A stretch of 64,000 nt of DNA from Deinococcus planocerae (GTDB taxonomy: Bacteria; Deinococcota; Deinococci; Deinococcales; Deinococcaceae): the NCBI RefSeq assembly GCF_002869765.1, contig NZ_PNOR01000001.1:1-64000 (forward strand), in the 5' to 3' direction. Shown here one piece after another: positions 25,271 to 33,122 of the stretch. The translations under genes were made by a program, and so were the position numbers. The notes beneath the pieces were generated by a model. It did not search any database. It saw only the letters and a program-made list of their open reading frames with translations, and had not been told where the DNA came from. Position 1 is the stretch's first letter, and each line of letters opens with the position of its first letter.

Positions 25271-25320
25271 AAAAGGAGGAGCCTGTCAGCAGACTCCTCC
25301 AGTTCGGCGTATGGCCGCCG
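25271..25320 (-). ncRNA. Structured leader with terminator (copy 2)
   Basis: Read on the minus strand: hairpin CGGCG-GCCATA-CGCCG (25320-25305), linker AACT, then GGAGGAG (25300-25294), a 12-base loop containing CTGAC, CTCCTCC (25281-25275) and TTTT (25274-25271). This repeats the design of the leader at 19061-19114 with compensating stem changes and the same CTGAC loop. A TACACT at 25357-25352 could be its -10 element. The next gene downstream is mnhE, about 250 bases away. The intervening 25052-25270 has no convincing gene. Confidence 0.5.
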
Positions 25321-25429
25321 GGGCCCGTCACATCGACGGGATTGTGAGGTCAGTGTACATGAGGAGGGGGCAGAGAGACGGCGTCATTGGCAACGAGGCC
25401 AGGTCTGCCGTTCAGGAGGGGTGCCCTGG

Positions 25430-25989
25430 GTGCCGGCCATCTCAAAAGCGTCTGAAATTTCGTTCACCCCGGTGAGGACGACGGATTCAACGGGAACGTC
25501 TTCCCCGAGGACAGCGCCCGTACCCCGGGACGGTCGTACACCTCTGGCGGCCCGAGCACCCATCCACTGTGGGAACGAGGACCAAGGCCGGCTGAAATCG
25601 AACTCCACGCCGCACCTCGCCGAGTCCGCATGACACCATGAACTTCCGGGCCCCCCAGGGTGCCGCGTTCCGGGGGTTGCACCACGAAGCGGAAGTGGTC
25701 GTCCAGGTCCGCCTCGGCGGCCTCCTGCAAGGTGTCGAGGAGTTCGGTGTCGCCAGAAGCGTGAAAGTCCAGGTCCTTGGTCGCCCGGGCCCGGCCGCCC
25801 AGGCGCAATTCGAGGGCGTACCCGCCCTTGAGCACCCAGGTGTCCCCCACCACGCTGAATAGGCGGGCCAGGAAGCGCTCGTAGGCGAGGCGGCGCTGGA
25901 GCCGGGCGAGGGTCTTCACCCATCCCGGCCTGCTCGCGCAGGCGGTCGCCCAGGGCCCGGCGGAAGTCGCGGGCGGTCTTGTACCTCAC
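25430..25989 (-). pseudogene. Frameshifted AbiEii-like nucleotidyltransferase toxin
   Basis: From a GTG at 25989 the protein starts RYKTARDFRRALGDRLREQA; after a frameshift near 25920 it continues LARLQRRLAYERFLARLF, then the toxin signature WVLKGGYALELRL and RATKDLDFHASGD (nucleotidyltransferase Asp pair). After about 25640 the reading is broken again; GVEFDFSRPWSSFPQWMG lies in yet another frame. AbiEii proteins normally run 200-300 residues, so the C-terminal half is scrambled. It is of a different subtype from the intact AbiEii at 49535. Confidence 0.65.
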
Positions 25990-26085
25990 CGGGCCTCCAG
26001 GGCGGCCAGCAGCCGTTGCCGAGCGGCGGGGTCGAGGGCGGGGTCCCGGAGGCGCTCCTCGAGTTCGTCCGGGGCTTCATTGTCT
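25986..26085 (-). pseudogene. C-terminal fragment of a toxin-partner gene
   Basis: The last 33 codons of a minus-strand gene read APDELEERLRDPALDPAARQ and RLLAALEAR, with a stop that overlaps the GTG of the AbiEii-like pseudogene by 4 bases (GTGA). Such coupling is typical of an AbiEi-type antitoxin ahead of its toxin. Everything upstream is lost to the metallopeptidase-like gene on the other strand. Confidence 0.4.
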
Positions 26086-26549
26086 TCAACGCGGGGGTGA
26101 AGAAGGCCGCCCGCTACCAGCAGTACTTCGCGGTGAAGGAGGCCGTGCGGGTGACGCGGGGGGAGCTGCTGGTGACGGTGCGGACGCCGGACCGGACGGC
26201 ACGGGTCCTGAACGCCTGGCTGCGGGGGCGGGCACGGGCGGTCCTGGGCGAACGCCTGACCCGGTGTCTGGAGCAGGCGGCGCCCTTCGGCATCCGTCAT
26301 GACGGGAGTTTCCAACTCCGCACCATGTGGACCCGCTGGGGAAGCTGCACCCGTGCCGGACGTCTGACCTTCAACCCCCTGCTGATTCAGGCGCCCGGGG
26401 ACTGCATCGACTACGTCCTGCTGCACGAACTCTGCCACACCGCGGAATTCGGCCACTCGTCGGCGTATTACGCGCTGCTGGGCCGCATGCTTCCGGACTG
26501 GAAGTCTCGCCGTTCCCGCCTCAACCGCCTGGTGGAACTGGCGGGATAA
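26016..26549 (+). CDS. YgjP/SprT-like zinc metallopeptidase-domain protein, probably 5' truncated
   Basis: A frame of 177 codons ending at TAA 26547-26549. It contains TMWTRWGSCTRAGRLTFNP and the zinc site YVLLHELCHTAEFGHSSAYY (HExxH with a downstream His), then a C-terminal basic helix LPDWKSRRSRLNRLVEL, all typical of YgjP-like (M48-related) proteins. Complete members are usually near 220-240 residues; the N-terminal strand domain is mostly missing, and the first 25 codons overlap the antitoxin fragment on the other strand. No good ribosome binding site precedes 26016. It may be a non-functional 3' piece. Confidence 0.6.
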   Translation: MPSGGVEGGVPEALLEFVRGFIVFNAGVKKAARYQQYFAVKEAVRVTRGELLVTVRTPDRTARVLNAWLRGRARAVLGERLTRCLEQAAPFGIRHDGSFQLRTMWTRWGSCTRAGRLTFNPLLIQAPGDCIDYVLLHELCHTAEFGHSSAYYALLGRMLPDWKSRRSRLNRLVELAG

Positions 26550-26599
26550 GGAAAACCTCGGGTCGCCGCACGACACACGGCCAACGCATTTGCGGCGTG

Positions 26600-26935
26600 C
26601 GGACAGGCCGCTCCGGGCTCCGAGGCGGCCCGCTGGGTGGTGTTGGGGTTCTTCCCTCCTGGGGGTCGGGTGTCGTTCTTGAACCCGACAAGCAACCCAT
26701 CACGGCCTTCCTGAGCAGGCACCCTCAGGTCGATCTCCTTCCGGCCTTCAAACCCCGAGTGCATCGTTTCAAGAAAGCTGTCTGCCGGATCTACCCCGCC
26801 TGCTGGAGCACGCGCGCGGAAGAAGGAGCAGCGGATGGCGTCTTCCGTGTTAAGGCTGCCTCGGGCCCGGCGCCCGTGAAGCAGGCGGGTGAAGGCCCGG
26901 AACACGGGCTCGAGGTCGGTGGTTTTACCGGTCAT
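26600..26935 (-). pseudogene. Fragment of a hypothetical gene, possibly nuclease-like
   Basis: From ATG 26935 the minus strand gives TTDLEPVFRAFTRLLHGRRA, then NTEDAIRCSFFRA, and later EGRKEIDLRVPAQEGRDGLL followed by VGFKND. The pattern of an acidic residue in DL followed by FK-D resembles the D-xK core of restriction-endonuclease-like folds, but I cannot name the family. Sequence after about 26640 loses protein character. The region 26550-27092 otherwise shows no gene; it contains only this remnant. Confidence 0.35.
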
Positions 26936-27092
26936 CTTTCCCCAGGCCAACCTGCCTTGGCCGAAGCCGTATGGTCTGGGGCTGCATCCCGAGGGCCAAC
27001 CGGCCCCGTAAGCAATCCTTAGGAAAGGAGTAGCCACCTCTTCATTTCATAAAGGCTTAAACGGAGTTCATGAGGTCAACCAAGCATAAGTT

Positions 27093-27905
27093 GTGAGAAT
27101 TCTGCTGTTGGAGGACGAGACCGACATTCGCCAGACGCTCGCCGCCAGCCTGCGGGAGGCACAGTTTGCGGTGGACGAGGTGGGGCGTGCCAGCGAGGCA
27201 CGCAACATGGCGGAGATGTACCCCTACGAGGCGTTCGTGGTCGACGTGCGTCTGCCGGACGGGACCTCGGCGGGGTATGAGTTCGTGCGCTGGTTACGAG
27301 AGAACGCCATGCACGCACCGGTCCTCCTGCTCACCGCCCGGGACGCCGTCGAGGACCGGATCGCGGGGCTGGACGCCGGGGCGGACGACTACCTCGTGAA
27401 GCCCTTTCACGTGGGCGAGGTCCATGCCCGGCTGCGCGCCCTACTTCGCCGAGTTCGCGTGATTCCGACCAGCGCCTTTGTCCGCGGGGAATTGCGCGTG
27501 GACTGGACCACCCGAATCGTCTCGGTCGCGGGCTGTCCGGCCAACCTGACTGCCAAGGAGTACGGCATTCTGGAGCTGCTGGTCTCCCATCCCGGGCGCA
27601 TCTTCACCCGGGAAGAGATCACCGACCGGGTATGGGACGAGAACTTCAGTGCCGCCACCAACATCGTGGACGTGTACGTCAAGAACCTGCGCAAGAAGCT
27701 CGGGGACTGGACCGTCGAAACCGTACGTGGCCTGGGCTACCGCTTCCCTCATGAGCCTGCGTGCTCGTCTGATTCTGCTGGCCACCCTGATGCTGGCGGC
27801 AGCGGTGGTGCTGGTGGTGACTCTGTCGGGAGTGGCCCTGACCCACCTGGGCCGCCTGGCCGTGCAAGACGAATTGGACCATCAGGCGGTCTTGCTGCTG
27901 AATGA
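27093..27905 (+). CDS. OmpR-family response regulator, read-through C terminus
   Basis: Residues 1-120 are a receiver domain (LLLEDETD acidic pocket, phospho-acceptor Asp51 in FVVDVRLPDG, Lys in DYLVKPF). Residues about 130-222 are an OmpR winged helix (NLTAKEYGILELLVSHPGR, VDVYVKNLRKKLG, VRGLGYRFP), so it is a DNA-binding regulator. The family normally ends just after GYRF; here the frame continues 50 further residues of Gly/Pro-rich sequence because it is overlapped by the kinase gene in another frame. The stop has probably been lost by mutation. GTG 27093 lacks a clear Shine-Dalgarno sequence, so a leaderless mRNA is possible. Confidence 0.88.
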   Translation: MRILLLEDETDIRQTLAASLREAQFAVDEVGRASEARNMAEMYPYEAFVVDVRLPDGTSAGYEFVRWLRENAMHAPVLLLTARDAVEDRIAGLDAGADDYLVKPFHVGEVHARLRALLRRVRVIPTSAFVRGELRVDWTTRIVSVAGCPANLTAKEYGILELLVSHPGRIFTREEITDRVWDENFSAATNIVDVYVKNLRKKLGDWTVETVRGLGYRFPHEPACSSDSAGHPDAGGSGGAGGDSVGSGPDPPGPPGRARRIGPSGGLAAE

Positions 27906-29076
27906 GGCCAGCACGTCTATACGTCTGAATCCGGCCCTGGCACGTCTGCTCACGGTCGAGACGGGAGCGGCGGCCGGGCAGATCTATCAGGGCGACCGCC
28001 TGGTCTGGTCCGATGGTCCCTACGGAGACCGGGCACCCCAACCGCTCGATGCCCAGTTCTTTGCCGACCCACGGGCGGCGCGGACCTGCACCTGTGGGTC
28101 CTGGCATGTGGCGAGCCGCCGCGAGGGAGACTGGACCGTGCAGGTCGGCCGCCCGACGAAAGCACTCGACCTGACGGTGGGGCGGTACCTGGGCACGGCG
28201 AGCGGGATCGGCCTGCTGGTCGTGGTCACCTTCGGATTGCTACTGGCGGGCCTGACACGCCGGGCGATGTGGCCGCTGACGGCGCTCGCCGGGCGGATGC
28301 GGCACCTGGACACCTCCGCCCCCGTGCCCCACCAGCATGAGTTCGGAGAAGTAGGCGTGCTGGCCCGCGCCATGCACCACAGTCTGACGGAGTTGCGCAC
28401 CGTGCGGGAACTGGAAGCCCGGTTTCTGGCCGACGCGTCGCACGAGTTGCGCACGCCCGTCACCGCCCTGATGACGGTGCTGGAACACGCCCTGGACCGC
28501 CCCCGCTCCCCGCAGGAGCAGCACGAGGCCCTGGAGCGCGCCCTGCGCAACGCGCGCCACCTGCGGCAGCTCACCACCGACCTGCTTACGCTCTCGCGTG
28601 CCCGCTTCGCTCCCACGCGCCTGGACCTCGACCTGCTGGTGCTGGCCAACGAGGTCGTCGACCGCCTGATGCCGCTCGCCGTCCAGAAGGACCTGCAAGT
28701 CGAGGTCGACGGCACCCCAGCCCCCCTTCAGGGAGACCCCGTGCTGGTGACGCGCCTGATCGAGAATCTGCTCAGCAATGCCGTCAAATTCACCGATGCC
28801 GGGGGGGTGCGCGTCTACGTGCACCCCGTGGGCGATGAGGTCGAGGTGACGGTCGAAGACGATGGCGTCGGCATCACCCCCGAACAGGTCACTCAGTTGC
28901 AAGAACCCTTCCAGCGTGGGGGAGATCAGCGGCGCGAGGGCTTCGGCCTGGGACTGGCGGTGGTGCGCAGCGTCGCCGAGGCGCACGGTGGCCGGGTCGA
29001 ACTGGAACGCCGGACGGAGGGCGGGACACGCGCGACCGTGCGCCTCGCGCGCAGACCCCCCAACCTGTTCGGCTGA
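27751..29076 (+). CDS. Membrane sensor histidine kinase
   Basis: A 441-residue kinase with a first membrane helix (about 7-28), an extracytoplasmic domain (about 29-145), a second helix (about 148-168) and a HAMP-like linker. The HisKA site is ADASHELRTPVTALM (His231). ATPase boxes are LIENLLSNAVKFTDAGG (N), VEDDGVGITPEQ (G1) and GFGLGLAVVRSVAEAHGG (G2). The sensor domain contains RTCTCGSWH, a Cys-Thr-Cys pair that could bind metal or sense redox state. ATG 27751 lies 155 bases inside the regulator frame, so the two genes overlap heavily and are surely cotranscribed. Confidence 0.92.
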   Translation: MSLRARLILLATLMLAAAVVLVVTLSGVALTHLGRLAVQDELDHQAVLLLNEASTSIRLNPALARLLTVETGAAAGQIYQGDRLVWSDGPYGDRAPQPLDAQFFADPRAARTCTCGSWHVASRREGDWTVQVGRPTKALDLTVGRYLGTASGIGLLVVVTFGLLLAGLTRRAMWPLTALAGRMRHLDTSAPVPHQHEFGEVGVLARAMHHSLTELRTVRELEARFLADASHELRTPVTALMTVLEHALDRPRSPQEQHEALERALRNARHLRQLTTDLLTLSRARFAPTRLDLDLLVLANEVVDRLMPLAVQKDLQVEVDGTPAPLQGDPVLVTRLIENLLSNAVKFTDAGGVRVYVHPVGDEVEVTVEDDGVGITPEQVTQLQEPFQRGGDQRREGFGLGLAVVRSVAEAHGGRVELERRTEGGTRATVRLARRPPNLFG

Positions 29077-29179
29077 TCGCACAAGCCTCACCGCGGCGTC
29101 AGGTCAGCGACAGGACCACCCTCCTCCCGATTCGGCGGTGGATTCAGCTCGGGGTCGTCTGGGAGGCTTACCAAGAAAC

Positions 29180-29217
29180 TGCCGGATCGAACAGGTCAGA
29201 GACCGCTCGATCCGGCA
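29180..29217. repeat. 11-bp inverted repeat
   Basis: TGCCGGATCGA (29180-29190) and TCGATCCGGCA (29207-29217) are perfect inverted arms around a 16-base spacer, about 100 bases after the kinase stop. It could be a terminator without a U-tract or an operator. The surrounding 29077-29317 holds no gene. Confidence 0.6.
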
Positions 29218-29317
29218 ACTGCGATAGTATGAAGCTTTGAATCTTGAGGTGGTTCAATTCGAGGTAATATTTAAAACGTGCTCTTGAAAAGAGATGGTTG
29301 GATTGGTTATGAACCAG

Positions 29318-29533
29318 TCATCCGGCCTTGTTCAGGAGGATGGGAAGCGGATCGTAGGGCCCGGGAATGGGATCACAGGCGTACCAGGTGTTCATCGGAC
29401 AGACGATAGGCCCGGGAAAGGGGCGAAGGGGGGGGACCGTTGCCGCCGTGGCCGACTGTGTAATGAGCACACCTCCTGTCGCCAGTGCCGCCAGCGAGTA
29501 CATAACTTTTTTGACAACGCTCTTTCTACTCAT
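29318..29533 (-). CDS. Small secreted peptide with signal sequence
   Basis: A 71-residue product from ATG 29533 with AAGGAG 9 bases upstream. Basic residues MSRKSVVKKV are followed by a hydrophobic core MYSLAALATGGVLI and an Ala-x-Ala site (SATAATV), a clear Sec signal. The mature part is about 40 residues, Pro-rich, with two Cys (IVCPMNTWYACDPIPG) that could form one disulphide. The family is not recognised. It converges on the two-component genes, which have a Cys-bearing sensor domain, so a signal or effector role is conceivable but unproven. Confidence 0.65.
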   Translation of the reverse strand: MSRKSVVKKVMYSLAALATGGVLITQSATAATVPPLRPFPGPIVCPMNTWYACDPIPGPYDPLPILLNKAG

Positions 29534-29542
29534 ACCCATCAA

Positions 29543-30085
29543 CTCCTTTCGCTTTCGCTTGGCACATTAGTAGACCGGCTGTATGAACCAGACGTGGAGT
29601 CAGATGGAATGAGGATGAAAGCAGAGAACCCGGCGTAGGACCACACGTTTCACTTTTCTTCCATGTTGGCGACCAATATTGAGCCGAGGACATGAGGCAC
29701 GAAAGAGGTGAACCGTATGACCCCAGCCGCTTTCCTTCCGATTCTGACAACCTCACTCCGCCGGGCTGCCGAGCGGTGACCGACCAGAAGCCGGACCCTC
29801 CTGCCCGAACAACTGCGTCCGCGAGGACCCGGCCAGGGTTCCCAGCAGCCTCTGGACGACGTGGGCGTCCGGATCGGCGGGGTGAAGCCGGGGCGGTGGA
29901 GGGCCGTGGATGAGCGGGCAGCCGTCGTTGCCCTCCTTGGGGGAAACCGCGCTGCCGGGGCCGCCAAGTCCTTGTTTGCCCGCTTTCCGGGAGAACAGCA
30001 CGTCCCAGACGGCAGCCACCCATAACGTGCTGGAAGTCAAACCTGGGGCCGCACCTCACCACGACTTGTCTCAAGGGAGAAGGAG
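29543..30085. other. Intergenic region without a supported gene
   Basis: Upstream of the small secreted peptide on one side and the membrane protein at 30086 on the other. It holds promoter-like AT-rich DNA near 29560-29600, one copy of a dispersed repeat (29759-29797) and Pro/Arg-rich spurious frames. Nothing else could be supported. Confidence 0.4.
29759..29797 (-). repeat. Dispersed repeat, copy 1
   Basis: The reverse complement contains CACCGCTCGGCAGCCCGGCG (20 of 20 bases identical to 32090-32109) plus GGTCCGGCT at the matching distance. The two copies are in inverted orientation 2.3 kb apart around the ISL3 remnant and the membrane gene at 30086. They may be ends of an older mobile element. 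Confidence 0.55.
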
Positions 30086-30538
30086 ATGACTTACACGCCC
30101 AACCGTCCCGCTCCACTCACCGTTCGCCGCGGCATAGTTCTGCTCGCCGCAACCGGACTCGTCTTGAATGTCCTGACGGCCCCACTCCCGTTTGAAGGCG
30201 CCTCGGCCGTCCTCGCGCTTCTGGGTGACCTGCTCCTGCTGACCGGCGGCCTCGCACTGCTGTTTCCACGGCTGTTGGGCTGGCCCAGCGTCCTGAGCAA
30301 ACACATCGCGCGGCAGGACACCCGCTTCCTCAAGGCTCAAATTATCTCCTACCGAATTGTATCGGGGCTGATCATCACCGCGGCCTTCCTGCTCTGGAAC
30401 TTCTCACACGACGATCTGCCGGCGTGGGTGGCCAACCCTCGCCTGAAGCTGATTGGGTTGATTGCGGCGTTGCTGCTGGGGCTGGGTCTGCCAAACGCGG
30501 TTGTGCTCTGGCAGCGTGATTCGGCCGCCCGGGCCTGA
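30086..30538 (+). CDS. Four-helix membrane protein, unknown
   Basis: A 150-residue protein with hydrophobic segments at about 15-33, 40-60, 87-103 and 120-140, preceded by a strong GAGAAGGAG. The charged loop SKHIARQDTRFLKAQ separates helices 2 and 3. I do not recognise the family. Good codon pattern and ribosome binding site make it a real gene. It lies between two copies of an inverted dispersed repeat. Confidence 0.7.
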   Translation: MTYTPNRPAPLTVRRGIVLLAATGLVLNVLTAPLPFEGASAVLALLGDLLLLTGGLALLFPRLLGWPSVLSKHIARQDTRFLKAQIISYRIVSGLIITAAFLLWNFSHDDLPAWVANPRLKLIGLIAALLLGLGLPNAVVLWQRDSAARA

Positions 30539-30769
30539 CGATTCTGGCAACCTGACCCGGACGGGATCGACCTCTGTGGCAGGCGGTCTGGACGGAGCTA
30601 CACAGATACTGGTGACGAAGTCGAATCTGCCTGCGGGGAGCGGCCAGGAACACGCTCTATTGCCCTGGTTGTCCCGCCGGAAGATGGCGATGTCCCAGTA
30701 TCGAATCGTGTCGTAGCCCCTCATCGGCATCGCCGCCTGGGGTCGGGCGTGAGGCATCCCGTCGGCCCG

Positions 30770-31903
30770 TCACGCCATGCTGTCGGCGGAGGTCAGCGAC
30801 ATAGTACCGAACCACCGAGGCGCTGCCCGTGAAGCCCTGCGCGCACACCTCCTCCCAGAACCGCCCGGCATGGCGCTGGCCCGCGCCCGGCTGTTCGACC
30901 AGGTAGGTTGTTTCATAGACGGCGGTAGCTTGGCCTCGCGGGCGTCGTCCTCGTTCAAGGCAGCGGCCGAGCCGGGCATACTTCTTGACGGTGTTGCGGC
31001 TGAGATCGAGCGCGAGGGCGACGCTGCGGGAACTCCGGCCTTGGGCTCGCGGGGCGTGGATGCGGTCAAATGGGGCCTGTTTGTGAGCGCTGAAGTCAGG
31101 CCCAGCAGGCGTCGGGTTGATCGCGGGCGAATCGAGTGCTTCTGCACTTGACTCGCCCGCCTCTGGAAGTGGCTCGACGAAGACGGCCTTGAGGTCTTCG
31201 CTGTGTCCCGGCAGCCCCGGCAGCATGGCCTCACCCGGGTGCTTCAACAGATGCCAGCGGTCCGCCACCCGCATGGCTTCAGGCGCACCTTGCCAGATGC
31301 CGTCGGCGTCCATCCCCGCACGATCCCGGGTCACGATCTGCACGCCCGGGTCGGCGTACAACCAGGCGGCCACCGTCCTCGGCTTCCGGTCGGGCAGCGG
31401 GTCGACACCCGCCCCAACTCCTGGTCAACGGGGATGGTGCCGTAGGTCTGCCCCTGGCGGTACGCCCGGTCGTCGGTGCCCAGCACCCGCACCGACGCGC
31501 CCGGATGTGGAGACCCACGACGAACGAGTGTCAGCAGCGCCTCGCGACCGACCACCAGCGAGCGCCAGTTCTATGCCACGCAGAGCCTCGGCCAGGCGGG
31601 AGGTTCGACGGGCAGAGGGCACGGCCAGGGTCTCGAAACGCTCGGCGAAGATGCGTTGCCAGGGACAGGGGCAACGACGAACGCACAGCCGCCACACGAC
31701 GCGCCACCCACCCCACGGGAGGTCAGCGAGAGTCCGGGTGGAGGTGCTGCGTGTCCTACCTGCGGGCGTGTCACACTGCGGGCAGTGCGGAGTGGGCGTG
31801 GTGTTGTGCACCTTGACGACGATCAGGCCGCTTTCTCGTCGGCGACGATGTGCTCGAGGTGCAACCCGTCGAGGGTGAGCAGGGCGCGTGGGGCGAGGTC
31901 CAT
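30770..31903 (-). pseudogene. ISL3-family transposase remnant
   Basis: Read on the minus strand from ATG 31903: DLAPRALLTLDGLHLEHIVA, then after a frameshift LIVVKVHNTTPTPHCPQCDT (zinc finger), LADLPWGGWRVVWRLCVRRC, LLTLVRRGSPHPGASVRVL, the catalytic-core piece AAWLYADPGVQIVTRDRAG and VADRWHLLKHPGEA. These are hallmarks of ISL3 transposases. At least four frameshifts and loss of the C-terminal third make it inactive. Confidence 0.8.
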
Positions 31904-31927
31904 CCTTTCTCTTCGGCACCAGGCAGA

Positions 31928-31954
31928 GGGTCGCACCGAGATGGCGCCAGAACC
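31928..31954. repeat. Probable ISL3 terminal repeat
   Basis: The 27 bases beginning GGGTCGCACCGAGATGGCGC lie 25 bases upstream of the ISL3-type start codon. A 25/27 identical copy occurs at 54487-54513, far from any transposase. Position and duplication fit a terminal inverted repeat of this element type. Confidence 0.5.
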
Positions 31955-31989
31955 ATCTCTTCGGCGCCATCGACCGCAGTCAAGGTTTT

Positions 31990-32617
31990 GCGCGAACGCC
32001 GGCTCAGACGACGTTCATGGCCTGAACGGCTGTTTCCGGGCAGATGTGGTGAGAACGCGGGAAGGGTGGTGGTCCGGCTACCAGTCGGACACCGCTCGGC
32101 AGCCCGGCGCAGTGACAGAACTCAGAAGTTGCACCTGAACAACGGAGAGGGACGACATCCTGCCGCGCGACTCCTGGAATCTCCTTTAACCCGGGTCGCC
32201 GAGTGGCCGACATGGACGGGGGCTCGAAACACGGCCTCCCGGCACGACCTTTCCTGGGACTTCAAGGGGTCGGCCAGAGACTGAACCCGGCTCCCCTCTG
32301 AAACTCTCCACGCGTGCCGCCGGCATTTTTCAGCTCTGGGTAGCCCTTTTCCCCACGAGGCGAGGTGCACTTCCTGAGCAGAACCCACCGGTCGTAGGTT
32401 TTCATCTTGTTTCCATCTGGGGAGACTAATTTTTATTCAGAAGTCAAAAGCAGTTAGAAGCTAGACCGTCTTACAGTGTACCACACTGGTTGACGCCAGT
32501 GAACTAGAAGATGGGCTTCCTCCTCGCCCTTATTACGAGGGGAATAGTCAGACATTTAACATCTGATGACGCAGCCCGTTTTCGGCGTTCTCTTGCAAGA
32601 GGGTTTGCCTTTTTAAC
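31990..32617. other. Intergenic region upstream of the peptide locus
   Basis: No gene is supported. The left part carries the second copy of the dispersed repeat (32071-32109). From about 32400 the DNA becomes clearly AT-richer than its surroundings, with an inverted repeat CACTGG/CCAGTG (32484-32501), consistent with a promoter region for the operon starting at 32651. Confidence 0.5.
32071..32109 (+). repeat. Dispersed repeat, copy 2
   Basis: Contains the same 20 bases (32090-32109) and GGTCCGGCT as the inverted copy at 29759-29797. No transposase frame is attached directly. Confidence 0.55.
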
Positions 32618-32623
32618 ATGTTA
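32593..32623 (+). promoter_or_regulatory. Candidate promoter and palindrome of the peptide operon
   Basis: TTGCAA (32593-32598) and TAACAT (32614-32619) are spaced 15 bases, slightly short. TAACATGTTA (32614-32623) is a perfect 10-base palindrome overlapping the -10 and could be a regulator site. The first precursor gene starts 28 bases later behind AAGGAGGTG. Confidence 0.35.
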
Positions 32624-32650
32624 TGCAATGACTTTCAAGGAGGTGAAATT

Positions 32651-32824
32651 ATGATTGCAACCCTGACGGATATGAGGGAAGTGGAGCCCATCGCGATGGT
32701 TGATCAGAACGAACTCGAGTTCGATCAACTGCAGGAAATCAACGTGGCTTCTGTGGAAGCTCAGGCCGGCGTGGCCGCCTTCGTCGTCGGCTTCGCAGTG
32801 GCGGTGCTCGTCTGCACCTCCTGA
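32651..32824 (+). CDS. Precursor-like peptide A of a modified-peptide locus
   Basis: A 57-residue peptide with an exceptionally strong ribosome binding site, AAGGAGGTGAAATT, before ATG 32651. The first half is acidic (REVEPIAMVDQNELEFDQLQ), like a leader; the second half, beginning near VASVEAQAGVAAF, is hydrophobic and ends in VLVCTS with a single Cys. It heads an operon with a protease, an adenylating enzyme and exporters. A second peptide of similar design follows. I infer a ribosomally made, modified and exported peptide, perhaps a bacteriocin. An alternative is a small membrane protein, but the acidic leader and neighbours argue for a precursor. Confidence 0.7.
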   Translation: MIATLTDMREVEPIAMVDQNELEFDQLQEINVASVEAQAGVAAFVVGFAVAVLVCTS

Positions 32825-32885
32825 TCTGGAGAAGTGCCCTGTCAGCACGGCGCCCACACCGTTGGAACGCCCAAAGGAGGACCTC

Positions 32886-33035
32886 ATGGTGACGCCCCTC
32901 AACAACCCGCAGGAATACGATCTCGAACTGGTCGAACTCGAGCCCATCGAGACACCCGACGGCTGGGACATCGCGGAACACGTCATCCTTGGTGCCGCCG
33001 CCGGCATCGGGCTGGCGATCGCCCTCGGCTGCTGA
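32886..33035 (+). CDS. Precursor-like peptide B of a modified-peptide locus
   Basis: A 49-residue peptide behind AAAGGAGGACCTC. The leader-like half contains EYDLELVELEPIETPDGWD; the tail HVILGAAAGIGLAIALGC is Gly/Ala-rich, contains a GxxxG-like pattern and ends with Cys as the last residue. Like peptide A it has an acidic first half and a hydrophobic second half with Cys near or at the end. The two could be a two-component bacteriocin or two substrates of the same enzymes. Confidence 0.7.
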   Translation: MVTPLNNPQEYDLELVELEPIETPDGWDIAEHVILGAAAGIGLAIALGC

Positions 33036-33122
33036 TCCACCGTCCCCTGACCGTGGAGAGATGGGGATGCGGTGTCGTCCCCATCTCTGCGCCGGAGGAA
33101 CCTTCGCGATGACGTCACGCTC

